From Pseudoxanthomonas suwonensis (GTDB lineage Bacteria > Pseudomonadota > Gammaproteobacteria > Xanthomonadales > Xanthomonadaceae), in assembly GCF_000972865.1 (NCBI RefSeq), contig NZ_CP011144.1, positions 2,232,001-2,296,000 on the forward strand: a DNA stretch of 64,000 bases, given 5' to 3'. How positions within the stretch are numbered: the stretch's first letter is position 1; every line of letters starts with the position of its first letter. Made by a program: the position numbers and the translations under genes. This document shows positions 16,019 through 24,656 of this stretch, in pieces. The notes under the pieces were generated by a model. It saw only the letters and a list, made by a program, of their open reading frames with translations, ran no database searches and was not told the origin of the DNA.

Positions 16019-18381
16019 AGCCACGGCCCGTGGATGCCGTCCCGGGCACCGGCGCGCGGCTGGGCCTGCTGCTGGCGTGGCTGGCGGTCCTCGCCGTCGC
16101 CGGCTGGGCGCTGGGCCGCGGCCTGCGCGTGGAGGAGGACCTGCGCCGCTTCCTGCCGACCCCGCGCACCCCGGCGCAGGTGCTGCTGGTCGACGAACTG
16201 GGCGAGGGGCCCGGGTCGCGCGCGCTGCTGCTGGCCGTGTCCGGCGCGCCACCGCAGGCGCTGGCGGCGCGCTCGCAGGCGCTGCACGACACGCTCGCGA
16301 CGCGGGGAGAAATCGCGCTGGCGGCCAACGGCGACCACGGCGGCCTGGACGCGGTGCCCGAGCACCTGCGCCCGTACCGCTACCTGCTCTCGCCGACCCT
16401 GGACACGCAGCCGCTGGATGCGGCGTTCCTGCGCGACGAGCTTGAGCAGCGGCTGCAGGACCTGGGTTCGCCGGCGGCCGACCTGGTCGAACCGCTGCTG
16501 CCGTCCGACCCGACCCTGGAGACGCTGCGCCTGGCTGAACTGTGGCAGCCGGCCAACGCGCCGCAGCGCCGCCACGGCGTCTGGTTCGACCGCGCCGGCG
16601 CGCAGGCACTGCTGCTGGTGCAGACCCATGCCGCCGGCTTCGACAGCGCCGGCCAGCAGGCGGCGGTGGCGGCGATCGGGGCCGCATTCGCCGCTGGCGT
16701 GCAGGATGCGCCGGAGAGCGCCGATGCGCGCCTGGAGATCTCCGGCCCCGGCGCCTTCGCCGTGGCCATCCGCGACCGCACCGAGCGCGAGATGCGCTGG
16801 ATCGGCACGGTCGACACGATCGGCCTGTTGCTGCTGCTCGGCCTCGCCTACCGGCGCTGGAGCATGCCGCTGTTCGGCGCGCTGCCGCTGGCCAGCGGCG
16901 GCCTGGCCGGGCTGGGCGCGGTGGCGCTGCTGTTCGACGGCGTGCACGGCATCACCATCGCCTTCGGCTTCACCCTGATCGGCGTGGCCCAGGACTATCC
17001 GATCCACTTCTTCAGCCATCTGCGCCCGGGCCAGTCACCGCGCGCCAGCGTGCGCGCGCTGTGGCCGACGCTGGTCACCGGGGTCATCGCCACCTGCATT
17101 GCCTACGCGACCTTCCTGTTCTCCGGGGTTGAGGGGCTTAAGCAGCTGGCGGTGTTCACCGTCGCCGGCCTGGCCGTCGCCGCGGGCTCCACCCGCTGGC
17201 TGCTGCCGCGGCTGGTGACCCCGGCGCGGCGCGACCCGGCCGATTCGCGCGTGCTGGCGCGGCTGTGGCATGGCGTGGCGCGGCTGCCGCGGCCGCGCGC
17301 GGCGCTGGCCCTGCTCGCGGCGCTGGCGCTGGCGGTCATCGCGTTCGCGCCGGGCGCGTTCTGGCAGAACGACCTCTCGCGCCTGACCCCGGTGCCGCCG
17401 GCCGACCTGCAGCGCGACGCGCAGCTGCGCGCCGAACTCGGCGCGCCGGACGTGCGCTACGTGCTGGCGGTGCAGGGCGACGACGCCGAAGCCGCGTTGC
17501 AGGCCTCCGAACGCCTGCCCCCGGTGCTGCAACGCCTGAGCGGCGAAGGCGTGCTCGACGGCTACGACCTGGCCGCGCGCTACCTGCCCAGCATCGCCAC
17601 CCAGCGCGCGCGCCAGGCGCAACTGCCCGACACGCCGCAGCTGCGGCAGGCGCTGGACGAAGCGTTGGCCGACCTGCCGTTCCATGGCGACGCCTTCGAC
17701 CCGTTCGTCGACGACGTGGCCACCGCGCGCGCGGCCGACCCGCTCACCCCCGGCCGCCTGGCCGGTACGCCGCTGGAACTGGCGGTGTCCGGCCTGTTGC
17801 TGGAGGGCGAGGGACATGCGACCGCGCTGGTGTCGCTGACCGGCCTGCACGACCCGGCCGCGCTGGCCGCCGCGGTGGCGCCGCTGGGTGCGCAGCTGCT
17901 GGACCTGAAGGACGCCTCCGAATCGCTGGTCGCGCAATGGCGGGTGCGGTTGCTGGCGGCGCTGGCGGCGGCCGCGCTGCTGCTGGCCGGCGTGGTCTGG
18001 CTGGCGCTGCGTTCGCCGCGGCGCGTGCTGCGGGTGCTGGCGCCGATGGCGCTGAGCACGCTGCTGATCCTGGCCGTGCTGCGCGGGCTGGGCGTGGAGC
18101 TGAACCTGTTCCACCTGGTCTCGCTGATCCTGGCTGCCGGCCTGGGCCTGGACTACGCGCTCTTCTTCGACCACGCCGGCGACGACCGCGACGAGCAGTT
18201 GCGCACCCTGCACGCGGTGATCGTGTGCAGCCTGGTCACGCTGCTGGTATTCAGCCTGCTGGCGCTGTCCTCGATCCCGGTGCTGCGCGCGATCGGCGGC
18301 ACCGTGGCGCTGGGCGTGCTGTTCAACTTCGTGCTGGCGCTGCTGATCGCCCGCGCCCCGGCGGCGGAACGCGCGCCGTGA
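16015..18381 (+). CDS. MMPL/RND-type exporter of the pigment cluster
   Basis: A 788-residue inner membrane transporter of the COG4258 'predicted exporter' type. It has two repeats, each with one leading helix, a periplasmic loop of about 200 residues and five to six further helices. The first helix is near residue 15-35 and the first bundle around 270-400 (with GVAQDYPIHFF). The second leading helix is near 435 and the second bundle around 645-780 (with AAGLGLDYALFF). These aspartate motifs are the proton-relay sites of the family. It should drive export of the pigment or its lipid conjugate, with the LolA-like protein as receiver. It starts at GTG 16015, overlapping the previous stop. Confidence 0.9.
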   Translation: MKPRPVDAVPGTGARLGLLLAWLAVLAVAGWALGRGLRVEEDLRRFLPTPRTPAQVLLVDELGEGPGSRALLLAVSGAPPQALAARSQALHDTLATRGEIALAANGDHGGLDAVPEHLRPYRYLLSPTLDTQPLDAAFLRDELEQRLQDLGSPAADLVEPLLPSDPTLETLRLAELWQPANAPQRRHGVWFDRAGAQALLLVQTHAAGFDSAGQQAAVAAIGAAFAAGVQDAPESADARLEISGPGAFAVAIRDRTEREMRWIGTVDTIGLLLLLGLAYRRWSMPLFGALPLASGGLAGLGAVALLFDGVHGITIAFGFTLIGVAQDYPIHFFSHLRPGQSPRASVRALWPTLVTGVIATCIAYATFLFSGVEGLKQLAVFTVAGLAVAAGSTRWLLPRLVTPARRDPADSRVLARLWHGVARLPRPRAALALLAALALAVIAFAPGAFWQNDLSRLTPVPPADLQRDAQLRAELGAPDVRYVLAVQGDDAEAALQASERLPPVLQRLSGEGVLDGYDLAARYLPSIATQRARQAQLPDTPQLRQALDEALADLPFHGDAFDPFVDDVATARAADPLTPGRLAGTPLELAVSGLLLEGEGHATALVSLTGLHDPAALAAAVAPLGAQLLDLKDASESLVAQWRVRLLAALAAAALLLAGVVWLALRSPRRVLRVLAPMALSTLLILAVLRGLGVELNLFHLVSLILAAGLGLDYALFFDHAGDDRDEQLRTLHAVIVCSLVTLLVFSLLALSSIPVLRAIGGTVALGVLFNFVLALLIARAPAAERAP

Positions 18382-18815
18382 CCGCGCCCGCGCTCGACCG
18401 CGCCGGCATCCTCGCCCTGGTTCCGCACCAGGGCGCGATGTGCCTGTGGTACGAAGTGGCGGCGTGGGAGGCGCAGCGCATCCGCTTGCGTGCCTGGAAC
18501 CATGTCGACCCGGTGCATCCGCTGCGCGCGCGTGGGCGGTTGCCGGCGCTGGCCCTGTGCGAATACGGCGCGCAGGCCATGGCGGTGCATGGCGGCCTGC
18601 TGGCGCGGGGGCAGGGCGGCCGCGCCGCGGCCGGCGTGCTGGTGGCGTTGCGCGAGGTGGAGCTGGCGGTCGCGCGCATCGACAACCTGGCCGGCGCACT
18701 GGAGGGCGAGGCCGAACTGGTTGCCGCCTCCGACGCCAGCCAGCAGTACGCCTTCCGCATCCACCACGGCGGTCGCCTGCTCGCCAGCGGCCGCGCCGCG
18801 GCGATGCTGTTGTAG
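18378..18815 (+). CDS. Second hotdog dehydratase-like protein (ApeP/COG4706)
   Basis: A 145-residue hotdog protein of the COG4706 type (ApeP in E. coli aryl polyene clusters). The diagnostic opening LVPHQGAMCLWYEV (about residues 11-24) and the LPALALCEYGAQAMAVHGGL helix region are present. It probably works with the other dehydratase on ACP-bound intermediates. It starts at GTG 18378, overlapping the exporter stop. Its TAG stop (18813-18815) is provided by the first bases of REP D, TGTAGGAGC, so the repeat inserted at or replaced the natural end of the gene. Confidence 0.85.
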   Translation: MTAPALDRAGILALVPHQGAMCLWYEVAAWEAQRIRLRAWNHVDPVHPLRARGRLPALALCEYGAQAMAVHGGLLARGQGGRAAAGVLVALREVELAVARIDNLAGALEGEAELVAASDASQQYAFRIHHGGRLLASGRAAAMLL

Positions 18816-19151
18816 GAGCCGGGTTCAGCCGGCGACACGACGCCATCGGCACAGGCGACGCCCTCATGGTCCCGACGCCCGTGTCGCCGACTGAAGTCAG
18901 CTCCTACAGAAGAGCGGCCGCGCCGCAGCTGTTGTAGGAGCCGGGTTCAGCCGGCGACCCGACGCCGTCGGCCCAGGCGACGCCCTCGTGATCCCGACGC
19001 TCGTGTCGCCGACTGAAGTCAGCTCCTACAGGAGAGCGGCCGCGCCGCGGCTGTTGTAGGAGCCGGGTTCAGCCGGCGACCCGACGCCGTCGGCCCAAGC
19101 GACGCCCTCATGGTTCCGACGCCCGTGTCGCCAGCAAGCTGCGCTCCTACA
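18811..19151. repeat. REP locus D, three tandem units
   Basis: Three consecutive REP units lie at 18811-18908, 18933-19030 and 19055-19151. They are separated by nearly identical linkers containing GAGCGGCCGCGCCGC. Left arms carry CGGGTTCAGCCGG modules. Right arms carry TGACTTCAGTCGG (units 1 and 2, read on the minus strand) or CAGCTTGCTGG (unit 3). The last unit ends nine bases before the fabG start at 19160, so these repeats are the whole gap between the exporter operon and fabG. Confidence 0.92.
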
Positions 19152-19159
19152 ATGGACGC

Positions 19160-19901
19160 ATGACCGGCGAACCCAGCTTCCCAGCGTCGCGCCCTGGTCA
19201 CCGGCGGCAGCGGCGACATCGGCGGCGCGATCTGCCACGCCCTGGCCGACGCCGGCCTGGCGGTGGTCGTGCACGCGCACGGCAACCTGGCCCGTGCCGA
19301 GGCGGTGGCGGAGGCGATCCGCGGGCGTGGCGGCCATGCGCAGGCGGTGGCCTTCGACGTCGCCGACGGCGCGGCGACGGCGGCTGCGATCGACGCGCTG
19401 CTGGGCGAAGGCCGCATCGACGTACTGGTCAACAACGCCGGTGTCCATGACGACGCGCCCATGGCCGGCATGAGCGACGACCAGTGGCGGCGCGTCATCG
19501 ACGTGTCGCTGCACGGCTTCTTCCACGTCACCCGGCCGCTGCTGCTGCCGATGGCGCGCGCGCGCTGGGGCCGGATCGTCAGCGTGTCCTCGGTGGCGGC
19601 GGTGCTGGGCAACCGCGGCCAGGCCAACTACGCCGCGGCCAAGGCGGCGCTGCACGGCGCCAGCAAGTCGCTGGCGCGGGAGATGGCCAGCCGTGGCATC
19701 ACCGTCAATGTGGTGGCACCGGGCGTGATCGAAGGCGCGATGGCCGCCGCGCAGTTCCCGCCCGAGGCGGTGAAGCAGCTGGTGCCGGCCGCGCGTGCCG
19801 GGCGGCCGGAGGAAGTGGCCGCGCTGGTCGCATTCCTGTGCTCGGATGCGGCCGGCTACGTCAACGGCCAGGTGATCGGGATCAACGGCGGCATGGCCTG
19901 A
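19160..19901 (+). pseudogene. 3-oxoacyl-ACP reductase (FabG-like), frameshifted near codon 8
   Basis: This is an SDR ketoreductase of the pigment cluster. The NADPH motif TGGSGDIGG and the triad region (Ser in VSVSSVAAV, Tyr and Lys in NYAAAKAAL) are all present. The reading frame is broken as given. The natural ATG (19160) reads MTGEPSF and then leaves the frame, because TTCCC at 19178-19182 has one C too many. Removing one C gives MTGEPSFQRRALVTGGSGDIGG and restores a full-length 247-residue FabG. Without it, the first usable start is GTG 19263, which would remove the entire cofactor-binding loop. Either the strain has lost this activity (another FabG may cover) or this is a base-call error in a homopolymer. 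Confidence 0.85.
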
Positions 19902-19913
19902 CGCGACGTCGCC

Positions 19914-21164
19914 TCAGTCGCCAGTGTCGGCCCTGCGTTCCGGCGCGGCGCGCGGTGCGCGATGTCCGAACAGGGTCAGCAGCGGCCCGGTCATCAGCGT
20001 GGTGGTGAGCGCCAGCAACAGCAGCAGGGTGAACATCTCCGGGCCGATCAGGCCGGCGTCCAGGCCGACCTTCATCACGATCAGCTCGATCATGCCGCGT
20101 GCGTTCATCAGCGAACCGACCGCCAGGCTGTCGCGGGTGCCATAACCCGACAGCCTCGCGCCCAGGCCGCCGCCGAGCAGCTTGCCGGCCACCGCCACCA
20201 GCAGGATCAGCAGGAACGCGCCCAGGCCGGCGGCGGTGAACGCGTCGGCGGTGGTGCCCATGCCGGCCAGGGCGAAGAACACCGGCATCAGCAGCACCAG
20301 CGCCAGGTGCTCGATGCGCTCGACCAGGCTGTGCATCAGCCGCTCGTCGCGCGGCAGGCAGGTGCCGAACAGGAACGCGCCGAACACCGCGTGCAGGTGC
20401 AGCCATTCGGTGGCCGCCGCGCAGGCCAGCAGGCCGACCAGCAGCGCGGCCAGGACCGTGCCGGAGGGCTTGCCGTCGCTGGCATGGCGCCGCAGCAGCC
20501 ACGCGTACAGTGGCCTGAGCCCGGCGTAGACCAGCACCAGCAGCAGCGCCAGCCCGGACAGCGTGCGCACCAGCGTGGACCAGCCGCCGTCGCCGGTCAG
20601 CGCCACCAGCAGCGCCAGCACTATCCAGGCGCCCACGTCCAGCAGCGCCGCCGCCGACAGCGCCAGCCGGCCGATCGGGCTCTGCTGCAGGCCGCGGTCC
20701 TTGAGGATCCGCGCCAGCACCGGGAACGCGGTGACTGACAGCGCCACGGCGAGGTAGAACGCGAACGGCCAGAAGCCGACCCCGGCCGGCGCCAGCGGGC
20801 CGTGCAGCAGCGGCGCCACCGCCAGCGCCAGGCCGAACGGCAGCAGCGCCGACAGGCTGGCCACCCGGGTGGCGGCCAGCACCTGGGCGCGGGCGCCCTC
20901 CGGCGCGCGCAGTTCGGCGCCGATCACGAACATGAAGAGCACGATGCCCAGGGTCGACAGCCCGGACAGGCCCTGCATCGACGCGGGCGGGAACAGCGCC
21001 GCATGCACCTCGGGCAGCGCCGCGCCGAACACGATTGGCCCCAGCAGCACGCCCGCCGCCATCTCGCCGATCACCGGCGGTTGGCCGAAGCGGACCAGGA
21101 GCAGGCCGCACAGGCGCGCGGTGACCAGGATCACGGCGATCTGCAGCAGCAACAGCCCGGTCAT
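19914..21164 (-). CDS. CPA2-type monovalent cation:proton antiporter
   Basis: A 416-residue inner membrane antiporter of the KefB/Na+/H+ exchanger family. It has about 12 hydrophobic helices; conserved features are GQPPVIGEMAAGVLLGP (about residues 28-44), the FMFVIGAEL region near 80 and the polar ALLDVGAW motif near 165-172. There is no C-terminal TrkA-N domain. The ATG at 21164 is set by a strong GGGGAAGGA ribosome site. It is antisense to fabG and follows the glycosyltransferase gene on the same strand after a 294-bp gap. Aryl polyene clusters sometimes carry such transporters, but it may simply be a neighbour. Confidence 0.9.
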   Translation of the reverse strand: MTGLLLLQIAVILVTARLCGLLLVRFGQPPVIGEMAAGVLLGPIVFGAALPEVHAALFPPASMQGLSGLSTLGIVLFMFVIGAELRAPEGARAQVLAATRVASLSALLPFGLALAVAPLLHGPLAPAGVGFWPFAFYLAVALSVTAFPVLARILKDRGLQQSPIGRLALSAAALLDVGAWIVLALLVALTGDGGWSTLVRTLSGLALLLVLVYAGLRPLYAWLLRRHASDGKPSGTVLAALLVGLLACAAATEWLHLHAVFGAFLFGTCLPRDERLMHSLVERIEHLALVLLMPVFFALAGMGTTADAFTAAGLGAFLLILLVAVAGKLLGGGLGARLSGYGTRDSLAVGSLMNARGMIELIVMKVGLDAGLIGPEMFTLLLLLALTTTLMTGPLLTLFGHRAPRAAPERRADTGD

Positions 21165-21220
21165 GCATTCCTTCCCCAGGGAAGTCGGTTTCCAAGGTCC
21201 GAACAATTCGCTTCTTGTTC

Positions 21221-21379
21221 GTCATTCCCGCGCAGGCGAGAAGCGATCCGCAGCGGCCGGATGGCTGATCATCCAGCGACCTGGCATTCAACAGCTTGAA
21301 GTCACTGGATGACCAGCCATCCGGCTTTTGTGAAGCTCTTCGGCTGTGGTGAAGCATTTCCCGCCTGCGCGGGATGACG
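21221..21379. repeat. Family-2 intergenic inverted repeat, copy 2
   Basis: GTCATTCCCGCGCAGGCG at the left is mirrored by CGCCTGCGCGGGATGAC at the right, around a longer inner palindrome (GGATGGCTGATCATCCAG and TGGATGACCAGCCATCC). It fills most of the 294-bp gap between the antiporter and glycosyltransferase genes. Nothing else recognisable lies in that gap. Confidence 0.75.
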
Positions 21380-21458
21380 ACAGTTTTTTCGAACCTCCAC
21401 CAGGCAACTACTAGCCGGCGCACGGCTACCGGCGCCTCGAAGATAACCGGGGGCGTGC

Positions 21459-22232
21459 TCAGGTGCCGGAATCCAGCCGCGGCGCCTGCGCGCGTACCCG
21501 CCGGTACTCGCTCCACACGTCGCCGTGCGCCAGTACCTGGCGGACCACGTGCGAGGTGATCCGGTACAGGTCGCGCAGCGGACGGAAATGGCTGCGCCGC
21601 AGCGGGCCGCCGTCGCGGCCGCGGTAGCGCGTCTCCACCGGCACCGACACGCAGCGCACGCCGAGCCGGCGCGCGGCCGAGATCAGCAGCTGCGCCTCGT
21701 ACACGTAGTCCTCGCCGGGCACGTCGTCCAGGGCGATGACCTCGGCCGGGTAGTAGCGCTGCCCGCTCTGGGTGTCGGCGATGCGGTGGCCGGCGGCCCA
21801 GGCCACGCCCCAGTCGCCGAACGCGTTGGCCAGGCGCCGGTGCACGGGCGCGGCGGCGCGCTGGCGCAGACGCGCGCCGATGACGATGCAGTGCGGATGG
21901 CGGTCGGCCGCTTCCAGCAGGCGCGGCAGGTCGGCCGGATCGTGCTGGCCGTCGCCGTCCAGGGTCAGCACGCCGCGCGCGCCGCGTGCCAGCGCCTCGG
22001 CGAAGCCGGTGCGCAACGCCGCGCCCTTGCCGCGCCGCTGCGGATGGCGCAGCCGCGTCACCGGCAGGCCGTCCAGGCATGCGCCGGTGCCGTCGTCGGA
22101 GCCGTCGTCGACCACGATCACCCAGCGGCAATGGCGCAGGGTGTGTTCGACCACCTCGCGGATCCGCAGCGCCTCGTTCAGTGCCGGGATCACCACCGCC
22201 ACGCCGCCATCGCGGATGCCCGCCTCAACCAT
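21459..22232 (-). CDS. Family 2 glycosyltransferase of the pigment cluster
   Basis: A 257-residue GT-A fold glycosyltransferase without membrane helices. Nucleotide binding is seen in VVIPALNEALRI (about residues 13-24) and VIVVDDGSDDGT (about 38-49). The metal site is DGDGQHDPAD (about 92-101). The acceptor-side block EDYVYEAQLL lies near residue 174-183. DPM-like enzymes of this group move sugars from nucleotide or polyprenyl donors. In aryl polyene clusters such an enzyme may glycosylate the pigment or its carrier. The start overlaps the chain-length-factor stop by 8 bp, so the genes are co-translated. Confidence 0.9.
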   Translation of the reverse strand: MVEAGIRDGGVAVVIPALNEALRIREVVEHTLRHCRWVIVVDDGSDDGTGACLDGLPVTRLRHPQRRGKGAALRTGFAEALARGARGVLTLDGDGQHDPADLPRLLEAADRHPHCIVIGARLRQRAAAPVHRRLANAFGDWGVAWAAGHRIADTQSGQRYYPAEVIALDDVPGEDYVYEAQLLISAARRLGVRCVSVPVETRYRGRDGGPLRRSHFRPLRDLYRITSHVVRQVLAHGDVWSEYRRVRAQAPRLDSGT

Positions 22233-22995
22233 GGGCCAGCTCCACCCGCAGCACGCGGCCCGGGCCGGCGGGCAGTACCACCGCCGGCGCGCCGCGGGCC
22301 AGCGCCTCGAACAGTGGCAGCATCGGCGCCATCGCGTTGCCGGCGGCGACCGTGGTCGAGGGCGGCGGCGCCTCGCCGTCGTCCAGGGACAGGGTCAGGC
22401 GCGGCCGGCCCGGCGCCGGCGGGCCCAGCACCAGCGCGCCGCCGAGCAGGCCGTCGGTGGGTGCGACCTGGCGCAGCAGGGCCGGCGCGCTGCCGTCGTA
22501 GCCGACCAGCAGCACCGCCGGCGCGCCGGTGGCCAGCTGCGCCATCGCCTCGAGCAGGCCCATCGCGAACTCCGCGCTGAGCGCGGTGGCCGGCGTGGCC
22601 GCACCACAGGCGATGGTCCAGTAACCGGCGGCGGCGTTGTGCACGGAATTGTGGAAGCGGGTGGGCGATAGCTCCCGCGGCGCGGTGGCCAGGGTCTGGC
22701 ACAGGTGCTCGGTGATCGCCAGGTCGCCATAGGTGGAGACGAACACCGACGGCAGCGTGGCCGGGTCGCGGCCGGCATCGGCGCAGGCCGCCTGCGCCGC
22801 CTCCAGCGCGACCAGCACCGTGTCCGGCGCGCGGCGGCGTTCGTTGGGTGGCAGCAGGGCCGGCGCCGGGCGCGTGGCGGTTTCCGCCGCCGGGGTTGTT
22901 CCCGCCAGCAGCGCGCGGTAGGCCGCCCACGAGGGCGCCTGCGCGATCCACAGGCCGACGCCTTCGATGCCGGCGGTGAGCGCGGTGGCGGTCAT
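22225..22995 (-). CDS. Truncated ketosynthase homologue (chain-length factor)
   Basis: A 256-residue protein resembling only the N-terminal half of a beta-ketoacyl synthase, the shape usual for COG-type 'beta-ketoacyl synthase chain length factor' proteins of aryl polyene clusters. The FVSTYGDLAITEHL and RFHNSVHNAAAGYW stretches correspond to the conserved KS core. The catalytic cysteine is absent: the nucleophile position falls in TIACGAAT without the usual TACSSS context. It should pair with the neighbouring KS to set chain length. The ATG at 22995 overlaps the KS stop (ATGA). Confidence 0.87.
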   Translation of the reverse strand: MTATALTAGIEGVGLWIAQAPSWAAYRALLAGTTPAAETATRPAPALLPPNERRRAPDTVLVALEAAQAACADAGRDPATLPSVFVSTYGDLAITEHLCQTLATAPRELSPTRFHNSVHNAAAGYWTIACGAATPATALSAEFAMGLLEAMAQLATGAPAVLLVGYDGSAPALLRQVAPTDGLLGGALVLGPPAPGRPRLTLSLDDGEAPPPSTTVAAGNAMAPMLPLFEALARGAPAVVLPAGPGRVLRVELAHG

Positions 22996-24194
22996 GCGCG
23001 GGCGAACACCAGCGAGCAGTTGTTGCCGCCGAAGCCGAAGGCGTTGTTCATCGCGTAATCGATCCGGCGCTGTGCGGTCTCGAACCGCACCTGCGGCCCG
23101 CAGGCCGGATCCGGATCGCGGCTGTTGAGCGTGCCCGGCAGCAGCCCGTCCTCCAGCGCCAGCAGGGTCAGTACCGATTCGACGATCCCGGCTGCGCCGA
23201 GGGTGTGCCCGGTCCAGCCCTTGGTCGAACTGGCGTGCAGCGTCTCCGGGAACATCGCCGCCACCGCCTGCGCCTCGACGCTGTCGTTGGCCGGAGTGGC
23301 GGTGCCATGCAGGTTGAGGTAACCGACCGCGTCCGGTTCCAGCCCGGCGCGCGCCAGCGCGTCGGCCATCGCCCGGCGCGCGCCAAGGCCCTGCGGATGC
23401 GGCGCGGACATGTGGTGGGCGTCGCTGGATTCGCCGTAGCCGCGCAGCCAGCCGCGCGCCTGGCCGTCGCGTTCGAGCAGGGCGAAGCCGCCGGCCTCGC
23501 CCAGCGACAGACCGCGGCGCTGGATGTCGAACGGACGGCAGGGTTCGTCCGAGACCAGTTGCAGCGAGTTGAAGCCGTACAGCACGCTGCCGCACAGCGT
23601 ATCGACGCCGCCAACGACGGCCGCGTCGGCCAGCCCGGCCTGCAGCATCCGCGCCGCCAGCGCGAACACCTTGGCGCTGGACGAGCAGGCCGTGGCCACG
23701 GTCATGCACGGCCCGCGCGCGCCGGTCGCCAGTGCGACGAAATCGCCCAGCGCGTGCGGCGTGTGCACCAGCAGCCGCACCAGGGCCTCGGGGAAGCGGC
23801 CGTCGACCTGCTGCGCGTAGGCCGCCTCGGTCTCGCCGATGCTCGAGGTCGAGGTACCGACCAGCACCGCCACCCGGGTAGCGCCGTGGCGAGCGACCGC
23901 GGCGCGCGCGGCCTCGATGAAGCCGTCCTGGTGCAGCGCCATCCAGGCCAGGCGGTGGTTGCGCGACTCCCAGTCCGCCAGCGGCGGCGGCAGCGGCGCC
24001 TGCTCCAGGCCGCCGACGCGGCCGATCCAGCAGTCCAGCCGCGGCGCGTCGCCGAAGTCGTTGCGGCGCAGCCCGCTGCGGCCGGCGCGCAGCGCCTCGC
24101 GCTGCGCATGCAGCCCGGCCCCGAGCGCAGTGGTCGCGGTATGGGCGGTGATGGCGAGCGGAACGCTGCGCGAGGGTGGAAGGGCGTGCTGCAC
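22992..24194 (-). CDS. Beta-ketoacyl-ACP synthase for the pigment
   Basis: An about 400-residue ketosynthase with the complete Cys-His-His triad: Cys in TVATACSSSAKV (near residue 168), His in LHGTATPAND (near 300) and His in GWTGHTLGAAG (near 335). The GFGGNN C-terminal motif is also present. It would extend the aryl-primed polyene chain on the ACP by malonyl condensation. The start is uncertain. I chose GTG 24194, which begins just before the conserved VPLAITAHTATTALG strand. The frame stays open to 24326, but that part looks unconserved. It heads a KS, CLF, glycosyltransferase operon and is divergent from the YcgL gene. Confidence 0.88.
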   Translation of the reverse strand: MQHALPPSRSVPLAITAHTATTALGAGLHAQREALRAGRSGLRRNDFGDAPRLDCWIGRVGGLEQAPLPPPLADWESRNHRLAWMALHQDGFIEAARAAVARHGATRVAVLVGTSTSSIGETEAAYAQQVDGRFPEALVRLLVHTPHALGDFVALATGARGPCMTVATACSSSAKVFALAARMLQAGLADAAVVGGVDTLCGSVLYGFNSLQLVSDEPCRPFDIQRRGLSLGEAGGFALLERDGQARGWLRGYGESSDAHHMSAPHPQGLGARRAMADALARAGLEPDAVGYLNLHGTATPANDSVEAQAVAAMFPETLHASSTKGWTGHTLGAAGIVESVLTLLALEDGLLPGTLNSRDPDPACGPQVRFETAQRRIDYAMNNAFGFGGNNCSLVFARA

Positions 24195-24380
24195 GTGTCC
24201 TGCAATAAGCCGGGCCGGCGGGTTGGCCGGCGAGTTTGCCACAGCCCGGCGTGCATCCCGCGTTGGGGAAGATGAACCGGTGCGGCACGCGCCACCGCGG
24301 CCTTCGCGCTTCCGCGCCTGCCGCATTTCCTACACAATCCCCCGGGTTCCCCCTATGGAAGACAGGCGCGGCGCGCGCGC

Positions 24381-24656
24381 ATGCAAGCCTACGTCTACAA
24401 GAGCCGCCACAAGGCCGACACCTACGTGTTCCTCGCCATCCGCGACGACTTCGCGCGGCTGCCCGGGCCCGTGCGTGCGCAGCTGGGCGAACTGGCGTTC
24501 GTGCTCGAGGTCGCGCTGACCCCCGGACGCCGCCTGGCCCAGTCCGATCCGGAGCAGGTGCGCGCCAATCTGGCCGTGCACGGCTTCCATGTGCAGTTCC
24601 CGCCCGCGCCCGACGGTAGCCAGCGGGACGGTGCGGAGCCATTTGATGCCTCCTGA
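24381..24656 (+). CDS. YcgL domain-containing protein
   Basis: A 91-residue soluble protein of the YcgL family (UPF0745), whose biochemical role is not established. The family pattern is clear: [11 protein letters not shown] at the start, [16 protein letters not shown], then [19 protein letters not shown] and the closing [16 protein letters not shown]. It begins at ATG 24381, divergent from the pigment KS. Its 3' end overlaps the start of the ankyrin gene by 11 bp, so the two are probably translated from one message. Confidence 0.9.
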   Translation: MQAYVYKSRHKADTYVFLAIRDDFARLPGPVRAQLGELAFVLEVALTPGRRLAQSDPEQVRANLAVHGFHVQFPPAPDGSQRDGAEPFDAS

